From positions 1-26,472 of the forward strand of contig DAOSIS010000041.1 of assembly GCA_035366835.1 (NCBI GenBank): a stretch of DNA of 26,472 nucleotides, given 5' to 3'. Origin of the DNA: UBA6109 sp035366835. GTDB taxonomy: Bacteria > Desulfobacterota > Syntrophia > Syntrophales > UBA6109. Below the pieces are notes generated by a model. That model had not been told where the DNA came from. It searched no databases and worked only from the letters and a program-made list of their open reading frames with translations. Both the position numbers and the translations under genes were made by a program. Positions 23,155-26,472 of this stretch are shown here, one piece after another (position 1 is the first letter of the stretch; every line of letters begins with the position of its first letter).

Positions 23155-23912
23155 ACAGGGAAGCGATCATCCGACTCGAGAACGTCTATTTCTTTTACGA
23201 ACGGTTCTGCGCGCTCGCCGGCGTCAGTATGGATTTCGGCGCGAACCGAATCACGGCGCTGATCGGCCCGTCCGGCTGCGGGAAATCGACACTGCTGCGC
23301 CTGCTGAACCGCATGAACGATCTGATCGACGGGACGCGCGTCGAAGGAAGGGTGTTTTTTGAGGAGCAGGATATCTACGCCGCCGACGCGGACCCCGTGG
23401 AGATCCGCCGCAGGATCGGGATGGTGTTCCAGAAGCCGAATCCCTTTCCGAAGACGATCTACAAGAACCTCGTTTACGCCCCGAAGCTCGTCGGCATATC
23501 GAAGAAAAGCGAGTTGGACGACCTCGTCGAAAGCAGCCTGCGGCAGGCGGCCCTCTGGGAGGAGGTAAAAGACATCCTGCACCGGTCGGCCATGACCCTC
23601 TCCGGAGGTCAGCAGCAGCGGCTGTGCATCGCCCGGGCGCTCGCCATGAAACCGGATGTCATCCTCATGGACGAGCCGACGTCGGCGCTGGATCCCATTT
23701 CGACGGCCAAGATCGAAGAGCTGATGGACGAGCTGAAAAAGCGGTACACCATCATCATCGTGACGCACAACATGCAGCAGGCGGCGCGCATCTCCGACAA
23801 GACGGCCTTTTTTTATTTGGGCCGTATGATAGAATACACCGACACATCGAGAATCTTTACGAATCCATCTGAAAAACAAACGGAGGACTACATCACGGGT
23901 CGTTTCGGATAA
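23148..23912 (+). CDS. pstB: Phosphate ABC transporter ATPase PstB
   Basis: A 254-residue ABC ATPase. It has Walker A GPSGCGKST (40-48), the PstB-typical FQKPNPFP Q-loop, signature LSGGQQQR, Walker B VILMDEPTSALDP and the switch histidine in VTHN. The start is GTG, with GGAGG 8 bases upstream, and it overlaps the end of pstA. The protein energises phosphate import and, with PhoU and PhoR, relays phosphate status. Confidence 0.96.
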   Translation: MVNREAIIRLENVYFFYERFCALAGVSMDFGANRITALIGPSGCGKSTLLRLLNRMNDLIDGTRVEGRVFFEEQDIYAADADPVEIRRRIGMVFQKPNPFPKTIYKNLVYAPKLVGISKKSELDDLVESSLRQAALWEEVKDILHRSAMTLSGGQQQRLCIARALAMKPDVILMDEPTSALDPISTAKIEELMDELKKRYTIIIVTHNMQQAARISDKTAFFYLGRMIEYTDTSRIFTNPSEKQTEDYITGRFG

Positions 23913-23977
23913 GGGTTCCACGGGTCGAACGGGGCGACGGAGACGGTGTCCGGAAGTGACCCCAGGGGAGAAACAGC

Positions 23978-24667
23978 ATGGAAAAGAAGCACACGAGCAG
24001 TTCGTATGAGCAGGAGCTTCAGGAGGTCAAAGAAGGCCTTCTGCAGTCGGGCGCCCTGGTTGAAGAGGCGATCGGAAAGGCTGTGAAGTCTCTGGTCGAC
24101 GGCGATACGGAACTTGCTCACGCCGTCATCTCCGGAGACAGGCGGGTCGACGAAATCGACATCGACATCGAGGAACGCTGCATCCGCCTGCTGGCGCTTC
24201 GCCAGCCAGCCGCAACCGACCTGAGGTTCATCGCGACGGCGATCAAGGTCAACGGTCATCTGGAGCGGATCGGCGACATGGCGGTCAACATCGCCGAGCG
24301 TGTCGTCCTCTTGAACGATCTGCCCAGGATCAAGCCTTACGTGGATATTCCGCGGATGGCGGACATTGCGCGCAAGATGATTCGGGACAGCCTGGACGCC
24401 CTGGTCAGGCAGGATCTCGATCTGGCCAACCGCGTGCGCCGGGAGGATGAGAAGGTCGACCAGCTCGAGGATCAGATCACACGCGAATTGATCACCTTCA
24501 TGATGGAGGACCCACGCCGCATCCATCCAGCGCTTCTGATCATGCAGGTTGCCAAGAACATCGAGAGGATTTCGGACCACGCCGAGGGAATCGCGCACAT
24601 GGTCGTATTCCTGATTACGGGACGGATTGTCCGTCATGCGCGATCCATGGGAGAGGAAGCGCCTTGA
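23978..24667 (+). CDS. phoU: Phosphate signalling protein PhoU
   Basis: A 229-residue all-helical protein made of two PhoU repeats. Each repeat shows its metal-cluster motif: ERIGDMAVNIAE in the first and ERISDHAEGIA in the second. PhoU links the Pst transporter with the PhoR kinase and keeps the Pho regulon off when phosphate is plentiful. A GGGGAGA site precedes the ATG. It lies 65 bp after pstB and 30 bp before phoR. Confidence 0.95.
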   Translation: MEKKHTSSSYEQELQEVKEGLLQSGALVEEAIGKAVKSLVDGDTELAHAVISGDRRVDEIDIDIEERCIRLLALRQPAATDLRFIATAIKVNGHLERIGDMAVNIAERVVLLNDLPRIKPYVDIPRMADIARKMIRDSLDALVRQDLDLANRVRREDEKVDQLEDQITRELITFMMEDPRRIHPALLIMQVAKNIERISDHAEGIAHMVVFLITGRIVRHARSMGEEAP

Positions 24668-24697
24668 GAGAGTGCGGCAATCAGTGAAACAAACGTC

Positions 24698-26443
24698 GTG
24701 AACAGTAGGCTTTTCCTGAAAATCTTCGGTTGCTGTTTTACGGTGGCTGCCCTGGCCGTCCTCGTCGCGGCCGTGTTCCTGTCGCGACAGATGTCGGCCG
24801 ATGTCGCGAGGCGGACGCGCGTCGATATGAAGGCGCAGGGGCAGACCCTCGCACTTCTGGGACGCGATACGATCGCGACGCAGATCTCCTCGATTGCGAA
24901 GCGGACGGACCTGCGCATCACGCTTATCGATCTCAGCGGCAACGTAACGGCCGACAGCGATGACGACCTCGCCGGACTCGACAACCACCTCAACCGTCCC
25001 GAGATCCAGCAGGCCCGCCTGCGTGGTCTGGGAGAATCCATCCGCTACAGTCGCAGCCTGAAGAAAGACATGCTGTATGTGGCGCTGCCGATCGAGGGGG
25101 CATATCTGCGATTGGCGAAACCGCTCGGTGAGATGGACGAAGAGGTACGGAGCCTGCACAGGTTCGTATTCCGGCTTTCGGCGATCGTCCTCCTGTTCTC
25201 TCTCGCGCTGGCGGCCTATTTCTCATGGTCCCTGGTCCGGCCGATCCGCGCCGCAAAGAGATACCTCGAACAGGTCCGCAGCGGAGAAAGGCCGAACCCG
25301 CCTTCCGCGAGAGCCACGGACGAAATCGGCGAACTTGTGGAGCACATCAACGGTGTCGTGAACGAGCTTTACGGAAGGATGCGCGCCGCCCAAGAGGAGA
25401 GGCAGAAGCTGGAGGCGGTATTCTCGGGTATGGCCGAAGGGATCGTCGTCCTGGACGAAAATCATCGCATCGAGATCATGAACCGCCGCATGGAGGAAAT
25501 GCTGCTTGACAGGAGGCCATCCGAAGTGCAAGGGCGGACCCTCCTGGAGATCTTCCACAGCAGCGCGCTTCAGGATGCATTCCGGCGCCTCCAAGACCGG
25601 AGGGAACCGGTTACCGCCGAATTCACCCTCGAAAGGGATCCCCCGCTGATCCTCGAGGCCAGAATGATCCCTCTCGCAGGCACCGAAGCAGGAGGGAAAC
25701 GGACCGTCATCGTATTCCAAGACCTGTCTCATATAAAAAAACTTGAACGGATGCGGATCGACTTTGTCGCGAACGTGACCCACGAGATCAGGACACCGCT
25801 CACGGCCATTATCGGCTTCGTCGAGACGTTGCAGTCCGGCGCTGTCGCCAATGAGGAAACGGCCCGGAAGTTTCTGTCAACGATCCAGGACAATGCCCAG
25901 CGCCTGAACCGTCTCGTGGAGGACCTTCTGACCCTCTCGCGCTTCGAGCTGAGGGAGGGTACTCTGCATCTGGAGAATCTCTTCTTGGCCGAGGTTCTCG
26001 ACAAGGTCCTTGCCGTCGTCGGAGCAAAAGCAGGCGAAAAGGACATAAAAGTCGTCAAAGAAATCCCGGAAGCGACGCCGCCGATCCTGGCCGACCGGGA
26101 TCGATTTGCGCAGATTCTGCTCAACATACTCGACAACGCCGTCAAGTTCACGCCGAACGGAGGGAGGGTTACGGTCGCGGCTTCGTCGGAGGAGCCGGGC
26201 TTCCTGACCATCCGGATCTCCGATACAGGCATCGGCATCCCGAAGGGTGAGCTGCCCCGGTTGGGAGAACGTTTCTACCGTGTGGACAAGGCGCGTTCGC
26301 GGGAACTCGGCGGCACCGGCCTGGGACTGTCCATCGTCAAGCATCTGATGAGGGCGCATCAAGGACGGATGGACATCGACAGCGTCCTGGGCCATGGAAC
26401 GACCGTCTCCCTGCGCTTTCCGGTTGCCAAGGAAACTCGGTGA
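24698..26443 (+). CDS. phoR: Phosphate regulon sensor histidine kinase PhoR
   Basis: A 581-residue sensor kinase with two membrane segments (about 8-29 and 158-177), a periplasmic region of about 130 residues, HAMP (about 178-230), PAS (about 235-345), a dimerisation domain with phospho-acceptor H362 in VTHEIRTP, and an ATPase domain with N476/N480, DTGIGI (509-514) and GTGLGL (539-544). The periplasmic domain is larger than in E. coli PhoR, which has almost none, and is like that of Gram-positive and desulfobacterial PhoR. The start is GTG with a weak ribosome site, 30 bp after phoU. The partner phoB is not in the window. Confidence 0.9.
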   Translation: MNSRLFLKIFGCCFTVAALAVLVAAVFLSRQMSADVARRTRVDMKAQGQTLALLGRDTIATQISSIAKRTDLRITLIDLSGNVTADSDDDLAGLDNHLNRPEIQQARLRGLGESIRYSRSLKKDMLYVALPIEGAYLRLAKPLGEMDEEVRSLHRFVFRLSAIVLLFSLALAAYFSWSLVRPIRAAKRYLEQVRSGERPNPPSARATDEIGELVEHINGVVNELYGRMRAAQEERQKLEAVFSGMAEGIVVLDENHRIEIMNRRMEEMLLDRRPSEVQGRTLLEIFHSSALQDAFRRLQDRREPVTAEFTLERDPPLILEARMIPLAGTEAGGKRTVIVFQDLSHIKKLERMRIDFVANVTHEIRTPLTAIIGFVETLQSGAVANEETARKFLSTIQDNAQRLNRLVEDLLTLSRFELREGTLHLENLFLAEVLDKVLAVVGAKAGEKDIKVVKEIPEATPPILADRDRFAQILLNILDNAVKFTPNGGRVTVAASSEEPGFLTIRISDTGIGIPKGELPRLGERFYRVDKARSRELGGTGLGLSIVKHLMRAHQGRMDIDSVLGHGTTVSLRFPVAKETR

Positions 26444-26472
26444 TTGACAAAACCGACAGATCATGATGCTAC

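Noticed and set aside
24698..26472. A phoB response regulator expected near phoR
   Set aside because: No response-regulator gene with a DNA-binding domain is present; only 29 bases follow phoR, too few to call the next gene.
1..26472. CRISPR array, rRNA, phage or complete insertion sequence
   Set aside because: No regularly spaced repeats with unique spacers, no rRNA sequence, no transposase or integrase gene and no phage structural genes were seen.

Overview
The window is GC-rich bacterial chromosome. Gene content suggests an anaerobic member of the Desulfobacterota (old Deltaproteobacteria, perhaps near the Syntrophales): a PAS/HD-GYP protein, a TorF-amtB-glnK nitrogen cluster with a P-II protein that lacks the usual uridylylated tyrosine, an amphi-Trp protein, and a full pst-phoU-phoR phosphate locus. 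The taxonomic call is inference only.

Layout. 1-2480: a mostly non-coding left edge with a possible IS21-type end, a dispersed palindromic repeat, a minus-strand PAS/HD-GYP gene, a promoter/terminator pair that may bound a small RNA or 25-codon peptide, and tRNA-Gln(CTG). 2481-5284: a nitrogen operon (porin, ammonium channel, P-II) behind a textbook sigma-54 promoter. 5458-6252: a lone FRG-domain gene. 6419-7240: a first pstS. 7386-20250: a block of nine minus-strand genes in three transcription units: pstS-like plus hybrid sensor kinase; PHP-like plus amphi-Trp; and a tightly overlapped five-gene operon (unknown 819-residue protein, phosphatidylserine decarboxylase homologue, Lgt-like membrane protein, DksA/TraR zinc finger, EAL-CBS-GGDEF). 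20428-26443: a second pstS followed by pstC, pstA, pstB, phoU and phoR.

How it fits together. Five places carry Pho-box-like half-sites (TTCAY/GTCAT/GTAAC type) repeated about every 11 bp: before both plus-strand pstS genes, before the minus-strand pstS-like/kinase unit, before the PHP-like unit and before the five-gene operon. I therefore read 6.3-26.4 kb as one phosphate-starvation island. Its least described part is the five-gene operon, which pairs phospholipid-type enzymes with c-di-GMP turnover and a DksA-like regulator. The island is flanked by two pstS genes whose mature coding regions are identical over 734 bp although their promoters and signal peptides differ, which points to recent gene conversion or duplication. 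A phoB gene is not in the window.
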